This document shows positions 9,623-17,762 of a stretch of DNA of 64,000 nucleotides, in pieces (positions within the stretch are counted from its first letter, which is position 1; every line of letters starts with the position of its first letter). A program made the translations under genes and the position numbers. The notes beneath the pieces were generated by a model that was given only the letters and a program-made list of their open reading frames with translations, searched no databases and was not told the DNA's origin. The stretch comes from Methanoculleus taiwanensis (GTDB lineage: Archaea > Halobacteriota > Methanomicrobia > Methanomicrobiales > Methanoculleaceae), in NCBI RefSeq assembly GCF_004102725.1, contig NZ_LHQS01000001.1, forward strand, positions 539,327 through 603,326, in the 5' to 3' direction.

Positions 9623-9627
9623 CGATC

Positions 9628-9663
9628 TTGCCGAAACAGTCCGGCAGGTATCCCCTCTTTTTT
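9628..9663 (+). terminator. Hairpin and T-run after the protease gene
   Basis: TGCCG (9629-9633) pairs with CGGCA (9642-9646), with six T at 9658-9663, immediately after the stop codon. Confidence 0.55.
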
Positions 9664-10054
9664 CAGGTCGACGGTAAACCCGCGATTGGAATGACGCCGG
9701 GTATTCTCTCGCGAATCCCAACCGTTCTGCCGGTGTCAGACGACGCGCCTTACGCTCTCTGATTTTTCATCCTGGGGATAATATCTCTCTAATTTAAATT
9801 CTGAGGGAATTTCTTTCGTAATAACCTAAAATTGGGATTTATTGCTCCCGGATCAAAGAATAACTCTTTAATATTAACCTGGCGCACCTCCTCATCAGAG
9901 GAACCTCCCCTGCCGGCCTCTCCCGGCGCCAGTCCGGTGTGCCGGCTTTTTCTGTTCTCCCCACCCGGCACACGGATACCCGGGACGGGCGGATCCGTCC
10001 GGAACGATGTCGCGTCGACGGCAGGGGCAGTTCCGGCTCTGTGGAGTGTTTGTA
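9664..10054 (+). promoter_or_regulatory. Long leader of the first propeller gene
   Basis: No gene is seen in this stretch. A promoter-like AAAGAATAACTCTTTAATA lies at 9856-9874 (TATA TTTAATAT). Downstream, TCCTC-ATCA-GAGGA (9889-9902) forms a small hairpin; GCCGGC (9912-9917) can pair with GCCGGC (9941-9946), followed by TTTTTCTG. The start codon comes about 155 bases after the expected transcript start and is preceded by GGAG (10043-10046). The promoter and the CCGG-TTTTT block match those before 17763. Confidence 0.5.
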
Positions 10055-12022
10055 ATGCAGATTCGTGTAGTAATTGCGGGAATTGTCCTCTGCTGCCTGC
10101 TCATCGGCGGTGTCGCGGCTGAAGAGGGTGAACTTATCGATCCGGTTCCCCGGGACCCGTATGCGGCGCCCTGCCCGGACGAGGTATCGGTGGACGAGGT
10201 GTCCGAAAGCCCGGTCGTCACCGGTGCGGCGGTGCAGGCGGCTCCGGCGATCGAGTGGGTACGCTCCCTCGGCGGAACTGAAAGGGAGTATGGCTCCAGT
10301 ATCGTTCAGACCTCCGACGGGGGCTACTTCCTGACCGGGAGAACCGCTTCGAACGACGGCCAGGTCACCGGGTACCATAGCGGCACGTACACAAGCGAAG
10401 ATGTCTGGGTCGTGCGCCTCTCGCCGACCGGCGCGCTCGTCTGGGAGCGGTGCCTCGGCCAGCCCGATACCGACTACGGGTTTGACGGGGTCCAGACTGC
10501 CGACGGCGGATTTGCCATCACCGGATGCGTTTGGGCAGACGGCGGCGATGTCTCCGGGCACCACGGCTCCACCGACATCTGGGTCGCAAAGCTCGATGCG
10601 ACCGGGTCGCTCGCGTGGCAGAAGTGCATCGGCGGAACATGGGGAGAATATGGATACAGCATCCGGCAGACCTCCGACGGCGGCTACATCATCGGGGGGG
10701 TGACGACATCGATCGACGGCGATATCAGTGGAAATCACGGCGGCTATGATGGTGTTATCGTGAAGCTGAACGCCACGGGCGGGATTGAATGGCTCCGGTG
10801 CCTGGGTGGCAACAAAGCGGACGACTTCAACGCGGTCCGGCAGACATCCGACGGCGGCTACATTGCCATCGGAAAGACATATTCCAACAACAACGGCACC
10901 GTCGGTGCCAATCACGGATACACCGATATCTGGGTGGTGAAGCTGACGGCGACGGGGCTCGTCGACTGGCAGAAGTGCCTCGGGAGCAGCAGCTACGACG
11001 GGGGGTACGCGATCCTGGAGTCTCCGGACGGAGGGTACGTCCTTACCGGGTACGTGGAGGGCAACGACGGCGATGTCTCCGGAAACCACGGGAGCATGGA
11101 TCTCTGGGTGGCAGAGATCGACGGTATCGGGCGGGTCCTCTGGCAGCAGTGCCTTGGGGGCAGCGGCAGGGATCTCGGCACCTCGATCGTAGCGACCTAC
11201 GGCGGGTACGTCGTCACCGGGCAAACCGAATCGACCGACGGCGACGTCTCCGGAGGCCACGGCGTCAGCTACGACGTAGGCGATCTCTGGGTCGTCAGGA
11301 TCGACGATGATGGCACCCTGATCTGGCAGAAATGCATCGGCGGTTCGGCAATTGAGGTTGGTTCATCCGTCATCTGTACAAGCGACGGGGGGCTTGCGAT
11401 AGCCGGATACACGGGCTCCACCGACGGCGACATCCCGGAGAGCCACGGGGGATATGATCTCCTGGTGGTCAAACTCGGAAGCGACGCCGCTCCGATTCCG
11501 ACGGCGGAGAGCATCGCGCTCTCTGCCGGCTGGAACTTCGTCTCGACCCCGAAACGCCTCGCCGACGACCAGAGCACCGCATCACAGGTCTTCGGGGAGG
11601 TGAACACTTCAGGTCACTCGATCTTCGCCTACGACGCCGCCGCCGGGAACTGGACGACGCTCGGTGCGGCAACGGTGGTTCGGCCGCTTGAGGGGATATG
11701 GATCTACAGCAACCGTTCGACCTCTGTCCCCCTCGCATTTGCCTCCGGCGAGGCGCAGACGCCGCCCTCGAAGGTGCTCGCCGCCGGCTGGAACAGTATC
11801 GGGTTTGCTGGAATAGTCCCGGTCAGTGCGAGGGACTGCCTCCTCTCGGTCAGCGACGAATGGGCGACGCTTTTGCGGTGGGACGGGGTGGAACAGGAAT
11901 ACGGAACCGTGATCGTCAACGGCGGGAGCGGTGATGCCGCCGATAGCGCGCTGCTCTATCCAACGGAAGGCTACTGGATCTTTATGAGGAAAGGCGGTGT
12001 ACTCGGTGCCATCAGTGGGTAG
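10055..12022 (+). CDS. Secreted seven-repeat beta-propeller-like protein with GWNFVSTP C-terminal domain
   Basis: A 655-residue exported protein: signal peptide (1-22), a linker, then seven repeats of about 55 residues (about 66-475). Each unit reads roughly TSDGGY-hydrophobic-G-T-S-DGD-SG-HG-D-WVVKL-G-WQKCLGG. Seven units suit a closed seven-bladed propeller. A C-terminal domain (about 490-655) begins LSAGWNFVSTP and is shared with the proteins at 12958 and 17763. The function is not known to me; surface binding or adhesion is likely. I chose the start MQIRVVIAG because it matches the paralogues (MSIRVAL, MTIRTVL), gives a clean signal peptide and follows GGAG; a longer in-frame start is at 10007. 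It overlaps the next gene by 17 bases. Confidence 0.85.
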   Translation: MQIRVVIAGIVLCCLLIGGVAAEEGELIDPVPRDPYAAPCPDEVSVDEVSESPVVTGAAVQAAPAIEWVRSLGGTEREYGSSIVQTSDGGYFLTGRTASNDGQVTGYHSGTYTSEDVWVVRLSPTGALVWERCLGQPDTDYGFDGVQTADGGFAITGCVWADGGDVSGHHGSTDIWVAKLDATGSLAWQKCIGGTWGEYGYSIRQTSDGGYIIGGVTTSIDGDISGNHGGYDGVIVKLNATGGIEWLRCLGGNKADDFNAVRQTSDGGYIAIGKTYSNNNGTVGANHGYTDIWVVKLTATGLVDWQKCLGSSSYDGGYAILESPDGGYVLTGYVEGNDGDVSGNHGSMDLWVAEIDGIGRVLWQQCLGGSGRDLGTSIVATYGGYVVTGQTESTDGDVSGGHGVSYDVGDLWVVRIDDDGTLIWQKCIGGSAIEVGSSVICTSDGGLAIAGYTGSTDGDIPESHGGYDLLVVKLGSDAAPIPTAESIALSAGWNFVSTPKRLADDQSTASQVFGEVNTSGHSIFAYDAAAGNWTTLGAATVVRPLEGIWIYSNRSTSVPLAFASGEAQTPPSKVLAAGWNSIGFAGIVPVSARDCLLSVSDEWATLLRWDGVEQEYGTVIVNGGSGDAADSALLYPTEGYWIFMRKGGVLGAISG

Positions 12023-12932
12023 CGGCACCCGTGTCGTCCGAAAGATCGTTCTGCTCGCCATAGGTCTCTGCATCGGCATGGCGTGTACCATTCCGGTAGC
12101 GGCGGTGCCGTCGCTGCCGGCGGAGTTCTCCGGCACCGTCCTGATAAACGGTGAATCCGCTCCAGCGGGCACGGTGGTCGTCGCCCTGCTCGGCGGTGAG
12201 GAACGGGGCAGGATTGTCACCGTCGCCGAGGGAGTGTATGGCGGGCAGACAGCGTTCGACCGGCGACTGCTTGTTCAGGCACTCGAAGGGGATATCGATC
12301 AGACGGTCGGCTTCACCGTCAACGGAGTCGGAGCGGCAGAGACCGCCCCGTTCTCCGCCGGGGTAAGCCGGAGATGCAACCTGACGGCGTTCATCTCGTC
12401 GCTGACGGTGACAGTTCCGTCGGGTGCGACGCCGGTGATCCCGACCGATACCGACGGCGTCGCTGGCCACGGCGAGGCGGCACTCCTCGCGGTGACGGTC
12501 ACGGGTTCGGGAAGCGTTCAGTCGGCGATGGTAGACCTCTCGTCTATCAGCAGATCTTCGACGACCGCCCTTCTGCAGGGTGGGGGGAATGCCTGGTCGG
12601 TGAACGCAACGAGCGCTGTTCCGTCGGCTTTTGAGAACGGCACCTACCGGCCTTTCTCGTTCACGGTGCATGTCACCGATACGAACGGGTATCCGGCGCG
12701 ATCGGTCTCGCTCCCGCTCATTGTGGTGAAGAACGGGGATGCCAACGAGAACAACCGGGTCACGCTCTACGATGCCGTCTACATCGCACGGCATTACCTG
12801 GGTAGTGCGGGTTTTGCCTCGATGCACGAGAACGTCGGGGACGTGACCGATAACGGCGCGGCAGACCTCGCCGATGCGATGTACCTCGCTAAACACATAC
12901 TGGGGATACCCGGATTTGAGGTGCTCCGCTGA
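12006..12932 (+). CDS. Secreted small partner with beta-sandwich domain, Ig-like domain and dockerin-like C-terminus
   Basis: About 308 residues: signal peptide ending near VAAVPSLP, a beta-sandwich domain with the phrases SGTVLINGESAPAG and GGEERGR, an Ig-like domain opened by VIPTDTDG, then two dockerin-like loops (NGDANENNRVTLYDAVYIARHYL and NGAADLADAMYLAKHIL). The GTG start at 12006 is chosen because it lies six bases after GGTG and the equivalent GTG is conserved in the paralogue at 19639; GTG at 11997 is an alternative. The start lies inside the end of the propeller gene, so translation is probably coupled. The two proteins may assemble on the cell surface (inference). No function is known. 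Confidence 0.8.
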   Translation: MPSVGSGTRVVRKIVLLAIGLCIGMACTIPVAAVPSLPAEFSGTVLINGESAPAGTVVVALLGGEERGRIVTVAEGVYGGQTAFDRRLLVQALEGDIDQTVGFTVNGVGAAETAPFSAGVSRRCNLTAFISSLTVTVPSGATPVIPTDTDGVAGHGEAALLAVTVTGSGSVQSAMVDLSSISRSSTTALLQGGGNAWSVNATSAVPSAFENGTYRPFSFTVHVTDTNGYPARSVSLPLIVVKNGDANENNRVTLYDAVYIARHYLGSAGFASMHENVGDVTDNGAADLADAMYLAKHILGIPGFEVLR

Positions 12933-12957
12933 CCGGATCTGCGAGGACATTATGGTG

Positions 12958-15900
12958 ATGAGTATTCGTGTAGCCTTGATGGTGTCGATCCTGCTCTTCC
13001 TTGCTGTCGGCGGCGCTGTGGCGTGGGAGGATGCCGCAGGCACCTGTCCGGTATATAGCGAGCCTTTCGCGGAGACCGCTGGCGGATACCCCTCGGAGGT
13101 CGATCTCTTCGGGGGCGAAGGGCTCGGGGATGCGGTGACGGCAACGGCTCCGCAGGTTATATGGGCGCGGTCTCTTGGGGGAAGTTCGAGTGACGACTCC
13201 CTCTCTATCCGGGAGATCAGCGGCGGTGGCTTCGTCGTCGTCGGCAGCACGGCCTCAAACAACGGGGATGTGAGCGGCAATCACGGTTCCAGCGACCTCT
13301 GGGTCGTGGGACTTGCATCGAACGGGTCACCTGAGTGGCAGCGGTGCCTTGGCGGTTCTGCCCGGGATGTGGGGAGAAGCGTCGTGGAGACCTCTGACGG
13401 CGGCTACATCGTCGCCGGTTTTACCGAATCGAGCAACGGTGACGTCACCGGAAACCATGGGTCTAGCGATCTCTGGGTGGTAAAACTCTCCGCGACCGGG
13501 ATGTTCGAATGGCAGAAATGCCTCGGGGGGGGTCTTGCCGATCAGGGGCACTGCATTCTGCAGACTGTAGACGGGGGGTATATTCTCGTCGGATATACTG
13601 AATCTACCAATGGGGATGTCTCCGGGAACCACGGCGGTGCTGACGGCTGGGTGGTGAAGCTCACCTCCGCAGGCGGGATCGAGTGGCAGCGGTGTCTCGG
13701 CGGGAGCGGATCCGACTACCTCCAGCGCATCCGGGAAACACCGGATGGTGGCTACATTCTTGCCGGGTATACGTACTCGAACACCTCCGGCACTGTCGGG
13801 ACGAACCACGGGAGCAGTGACATGTATGTCGCAAAGCTCGGCAGCGACGGAGCAGTCGACTGGAGCCGGTGTCTCGGCGGGATGGGTGCGGAGTACGGCT
13901 ACGACGTCGTGCCGACCGGCGACGGCGGGTTTCTGGTGCTCGGGATAACCAATTCGTTCGACGGTGATGTCACCGGCAACCATGGCAGTGCCGATCTCTG
14001 GGTGGTGAAACTCGACGCCTCCGGCAGCACCGCCTGGCAGCACTGTTACGGTGGTTCGGGTGCGGATTACGGCTACACGATTGCGCCGACCGTCGGGGGC
14101 TATCTCATCGCCGGATACACATTCTCAAGCAACGGCGACGTTGCAGGCCTTCATGGGAACCGGGATATCTGGGCGATCAAGGTTGGCGACGCCGGGTCTC
14201 TCCTCTGGCAGAAGTGCATCGGCGGTGCGGCGGGTGATTACGGATACGGCCTCCTGATGACGAGTGAAGGGAATTATGTCATTGCCGGAGCCAGCGAGTC
14301 TACTGATGGCGATATTGTCGGCAATCACGGCATGTGGGATGCCGTCGCTGTCAGCCTCGGTGCCGATGCGATCAGGGCGGGATTCACGGCAAACGTCACC
14401 GGAGGGGATCTGCCTCTGCAGGTTGGGTTCACGGATACGTCTCTCGGAGCGGGGACGTCGTGGCTCTGGGGGTTCGGCGACGGAAACACGTCCACCGCCC
14501 GGCATCCCACGCATGTCTATACCGCTCCCGGGAGCTACACGGTTGCCCTCACCGTGGCCGGTTCCGGTATGAGCGATACACTCTCGAAACCCGGCTTTAT
14601 TACAGCAACCGTTCCGGCTCTTGCAGCAAACTTCACGGCCAACCTGACGGGTGGATATGCGCCGCTGGCCGTGCAGTTCACCGATTCGAGTTCCGGTGCA
14701 GTGGCAGACTGGCTCTGGCAGTTCGGTGACGGTTCTTCATCGGTCGAACAGAATCCGGTACACACCTACGCGAAACAGGGCATTTACGCTGTCAACCTGA
14801 CGGTCTCCGACGCCTACGGGCAGATCGCCTCATCCTCGAAGGCCGCATATATCAACGCGTGGACGGACTCCTCCGAAGTCGTCTGGATGCGGTGCCTCGG
14901 CGGGACACTGGTGGACTCCGGGCAGACAGGGGTTGAAACGGCCGACGGAGGCTACGTGCTCATCGGGTCGGCCGCCTCGTCCGATGGTCAGGTAAACGGG
15001 AATCACGGAGCGAGCGACGTATGGGTGGTCAGGGTCTCGCCGACCGGGGCGCTGGTCTGGCAGCGGTGCTTCGGCGGAAGTCTGGACGAGTATGGGTATG
15101 CGATCGCCGCCACGCCCGACGGCGGGTTTATCGCTGCCGGGACCGCCGCATCGGCCGACGGTGACGTTACCGATGTCCATGGGGGGTACGACGCCTGGCT
15201 GCTCAAGCTCGATGCGGACGGCGGGCTTTCGTGGCAGAAGTGCCTTGGCGGTACGGGAGACGAGGCGGCATACGGGATCGGTCTGATCGGGGACGGTGGC
15301 TACATCCTTGCAGGCTACACCACCTCGTCGGACGGCGGGGATGTCAGTGGCCAGCACGGCCTGTCGGATGCATGGGTCGTCAGGGTCAACACGACCGGGA
15401 GCATTGAGTGGCAGCGCTGTATCGGTGGGAGCGGGTCAGAGGCACTGTTATCTATCCGGCCAACCGCGGAAGGAGGCTCTATTGCCGCCGGTTACACGAA
15501 CTCGAATAGCATCGGCGACATCGGGACAACAAAAGGCGGCAGGGATCTTCTGGTCGTCAAGCTCACGGGAACCGGGACAACCGACTGGCAGCGGATCTAC
15601 GGGGGAAGCTGTGACGATAGCGCCTCCGATGTGTACCCGACTGCCGATGGTGGCTTTATCATCGTCGGAAGCACGGAATCAAACGACGGCGACATCATCG
15701 GTCACCGGTCGAAGAGCGACTGCTGGGTTCTTCGCTTCAATCCGGTCGGCACTCTTCTCTGGCAGCGCTGCCTCGGGAGCGCCGGCGATGATTCCGGCAG
15801 TGCAATCCGGCCTGCGGCTGATGGTGGATACCTGATGGTCGGCAGTATTGCCGGGACGGGATACGATGTGAGTGGTTATCGGGGAGGATCCGATATCTGG

Positions 15901-16635
15901 GCGGCGACACTCAGTTCCTCCGGGTCGCTCCTCCGGCAGCAGTGCATCGGTACGTCGGCGAACGAGACCGGGCACGGCCTGGTGGTATCCGGCGATGGCG
16001 GTGTGCTTATCGGAACTACAGGATCAAGAGACGGGGTCTTTTCCGAGAACCACGGCGGGGACGATCTCCTGGTGATGAAACTCGTCGCCGTCGACGCCGG
16101 AGACCCGGAGCCTGAAACGGGCTCCCTTTCCCTTTCGGCCGGGTGGAACTTCGTCTCGACCCCGCACGTGCTTGCCGACGGGTATAACACGGCCGCCTCG
16201 GTCTTCGGTGCCGTCGATGTCGCGGAGCACTCCATCCTGATCTATGATACGGCTGCCGGGATCTGGGTGGCGATGAATGCGACGGATCCGGTGCGGCCGC
16301 TTGAGGGGATCTGGGTATACAGCAGCACCGCGATGAATCTCCCGCTCGTTTATGCTTCAGGTGAGGCGGCGACCCCGCCTGCGAAGGCTCTCGTGGTCGG
16401 CTGGAATGCCGTCGGGATCACCGGCACCACGCCGCTCACCGCCCGCGACGCTCTCCTCTCGGTCGAGGGTGGGTGGACGACTCTCATCGGGTGGGATGCC
16501 GCTCTGCAGCAGTACGACTGCGCTATCATGAGTGGTGGCCTTGGTGAATCGAGCGATACCCGCCCGGTGAACCCCGCGGAGGGTTACTGGCTCTTTATGA
16601 CCGAAGAGCGGGTGCTCGGGGCAGTCGGCGCGTAA
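12958..16635 (+). CDS. Secreted double propeller-like protein with two PKD domains
   Basis: A 1225-residue exported protein. Order: signal peptide (MSIRVALMVSILLFLAVGG...), seven repeats (about 60-460), two PKD domains (about 465-545 and 548-628; WGFGDGNTS and WQFGDGSSS cores), a second set of seven repeats (about 630-1050), and the GWNFVSTP C-terminal domain. Each repeat block alone equals the single block of its neighbours, so the gene looks like two propeller units joined through PKD spacers. Several codons in a row could start it (12952, 12955, 12958); I chose 12958 by comparison with the M-x-IR starts of the paralogues, with GAGGA at 12943. It lies 25 bases after the previous stop, so probably in the same transcript. 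Confidence 0.85.
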   Translation: MSIRVALMVSILLFLAVGGAVAWEDAAGTCPVYSEPFAETAGGYPSEVDLFGGEGLGDAVTATAPQVIWARSLGGSSSDDSLSIREISGGGFVVVGSTASNNGDVSGNHGSSDLWVVGLASNGSPEWQRCLGGSARDVGRSVVETSDGGYIVAGFTESSNGDVTGNHGSSDLWVVKLSATGMFEWQKCLGGGLADQGHCILQTVDGGYILVGYTESTNGDVSGNHGGADGWVVKLTSAGGIEWQRCLGGSGSDYLQRIRETPDGGYILAGYTYSNTSGTVGTNHGSSDMYVAKLGSDGAVDWSRCLGGMGAEYGYDVVPTGDGGFLVLGITNSFDGDVTGNHGSADLWVVKLDASGSTAWQHCYGGSGADYGYTIAPTVGGYLIAGYTFSSNGDVAGLHGNRDIWAIKVGDAGSLLWQKCIGGAAGDYGYGLLMTSEGNYVIAGASESTDGDIVGNHGMWDAVAVSLGADAIRAGFTANVTGGDLPLQVGFTDTSLGAGTSWLWGFGDGNTSTARHPTHVYTAPGSYTVALTVAGSGMSDTLSKPGFITATVPALAANFTANLTGGYAPLAVQFTDSSSGAVADWLWQFGDGSSSVEQNPVHTYAKQGIYAVNLTVSDAYGQIASSSKAAYINAWTDSSEVVWMRCLGGTLVDSGQTGVETADGGYVLIGSAASSDGQVNGNHGASDVWVVRVSPTGALVWQRCFGGSLDEYGYAIAATPDGGFIAAGTAASADGDVTDVHGGYDAWLLKLDADGGLSWQKCLGGTGDEAAYGIGLIGDGGYILAGYTTSSDGGDVSGQHGLSDAWVVRVNTTGSIEWQRCIGGSGSEALLSIRPTAEGGSIAAGYTNSNSIGDIGTTKGGRDLLVVKLTGTGTTDWQRIYGGSCDDSASDVYPTADGGFIIVGSTESNDGDIIGHRSKSDCWVLRFNPVGTLLWQRCLGSAGDDSGSAIRPAADGGYLMVGSIAGTGYDVSGYRGGSDIWAATLSSSGSLLRQQCIGTSANETGHGLVVSGDGGVLIGTTGSRDGVFSENHGGDDLLVMKLVAVDAGDPEPETGSLSLSAGWNFVSTPHVLADGYNTAASVFGAVDVAEHSILIYDTAAGIWVAMNATDPVRPLEGIWVYSSTAMNLPLVYASGEAATPPAKALVVGWNAVGITGTTPLTARDALLSVEGGWTTLIGWDAALQQYDCAIMSGGLGESSDTRPVNPAEGYWLFMTEERVLGAVGA

Positions 16636-16767
16636 CGTGGATTTTTTCGGGTGAGAGGGATGGCAGGCACCTCTCCGCCCACCAATTTTCGATCCGGCGC
16701 GGCCAACCGCCCGGGGTGTTTTGGTAGATTTGATATACCGCTGAGCGATACCGGTATACGATCAACA
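16636..16767 (+). promoter_or_regulatory. Promoter region of the anchored partner gene
   Basis: Six T at 16642-16647 directly follow the propeller stop codon and may end its transcript. A TATA-like TTTGATATAC lies at about 16729-16738, and the palindrome ATACCGGTAT at 16748-16757 sits between it and the ATG, a possible operator. No Shine-Dalgarno is seen, so a very short leader is likely. Confidence 0.4.
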
Positions 16768-17481
16768 ATGCGGCATAGAAACTTCCTCCTCGGCCTCCTG
16801 CTCGTCGCAGGCTGCATCGCTGCAGTGACGGCGGCACCCGCTCTTCCGTGCGAGTACTACGGCGAGATCAGCATCGGCGGAAGCCCTGCACCGGTCGGGA
16901 CAATCATTACCGCGACGATCGGGGGAGCGGAGCGGGGACGGCTCGTCACCTCGGTGGAAGGTACGTACGGGGGTACGGGGACGTTCGATACCCGGTTGCT
17001 TGTGCAGGCCGTTGAGGGTGACGATACGTCGACTGTCACCTTCCTCGTAAACGGTATTGCGCTTCTAGAGACGGCGGAGTATACCCCGGGCGCGATCGTG
17101 CGGATGGATCTCGCCCTCCAGAGCACACCGCCGGAGACCAATACAACGACGATACCGACGACGATACCAACCACAATACCAACCACCGCACCGGTCTCCG
17201 ATTCGGGAGGCTCCTCATCGTCCTCCTCTGCGGGCAGCACGACGCCCACCACCGCTCCGATGATTCCGTCGCCGTCCGCCTCCCCGACCCCCTCGGCAAC
17301 TCTGTCCGGGGCTGTTACGCCCGATCGCACGTCGGCGCCGGTAACCGGCCAGACTCCGGTAACACTTCCCCGGTTCGACACGGCAGCCCCGACGCCGGAG
17401 GCGACGACGCAGCAGGCGCCCCTGCAGTACGCCCCGTTTGCCGCACTCGCCGTCATGCTGGTCATGGCGAAGAGACGGTGA
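16768..17481 (+). CDS. Small partner protein with Thr/Ser/Pro stalk and C-terminal membrane anchor
   Basis: A 237-residue protein: signal peptide (1-23), the same beta-sandwich domain as the partners at 12006 and 19639 (YYGEISIGGSPAPVG, GGAERGR, FDTRLLVQA), then a low-complexity stalk rich in Thr, Pro and Ser (about 120-215), and a C-terminal hydrophobic stretch ending in MAKRR. This tail looks like an archaeal cell-surface anchor; no PGF-type processing motif is visible. Unlike the other two partners it lacks the Ig and dockerin-like modules, so it could be the fixed anchor of the set (inference). ATG at 16768 gives a proper signal peptide; an upstream in-frame ATG at 16651 would add 39 residues without that character. 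Confidence 0.78.
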   Translation: MRHRNFLLGLLLVAGCIAAVTAAPALPCEYYGEISIGGSPAPVGTIITATIGGAERGRLVTSVEGTYGGTGTFDTRLLVQAVEGDDTSTVTFLVNGIALLETAEYTPGAIVRMDLALQSTPPETNTTTIPTTIPTTIPTTAPVSDSGGSSSSSSAGSTTPTTAPMIPSPSASPTPSATLSGAVTPDRTSAPVTGQTPVTLPRFDTAAPTPEATTQQAPLQYAPFAALAVMLVMAKRR

Positions 17482-17762
17482 GGTGCCGGTCAAACGCGGG
17501 TATCAGACCCCCTTACCCGTGAGGAAACCCGTTGCACCTGTTCCTCGGCTGATAAGCGGCGATAAAGCATCGGGAGAAAGAATAACCTTTAATAATTTCT
17601 CATCGCAGCTGAGGCATATCGGACACCTCGCCTTCAGTCTGCACACCGGTTTTTTCTGTCCTCGAGGACAGCGGGGCACCTGATCCGTCGCCGCCCGTCA
17701 GCCTCCGGGTTGAACCGGCGTCGGTAGCGTCTGTCCTGAATAGTATGGGAGCATGATATACC
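17482..17762 (+). promoter_or_regulatory. Long structured leader of the third propeller gene
   Basis: No gene is seen. The promoter-like AAAGAATAACCTTTAATA (17577-17594) closely matches the one at 9856. The leader then holds a hairpin with GCAGCTGAGGC (17605-17615) pairing with GCC-TTCAG-TCTGC (17630-17642, two bulged T), the block ACACCGGTTTTTTCTG (17643-17658), and a perfect hairpin CTGTCCTCGAGGACAG (17656-17671). GGGAG at 17747-17751 precedes the GTG start. Confidence 0.5.

Noticed and set aside
7252-17671. The leaders as a known riboswitch class such as c-di-GMP
   Set aside because: None of the conserved sequence blocks of the classes I know could be found; only hairpins and T-runs are seen.
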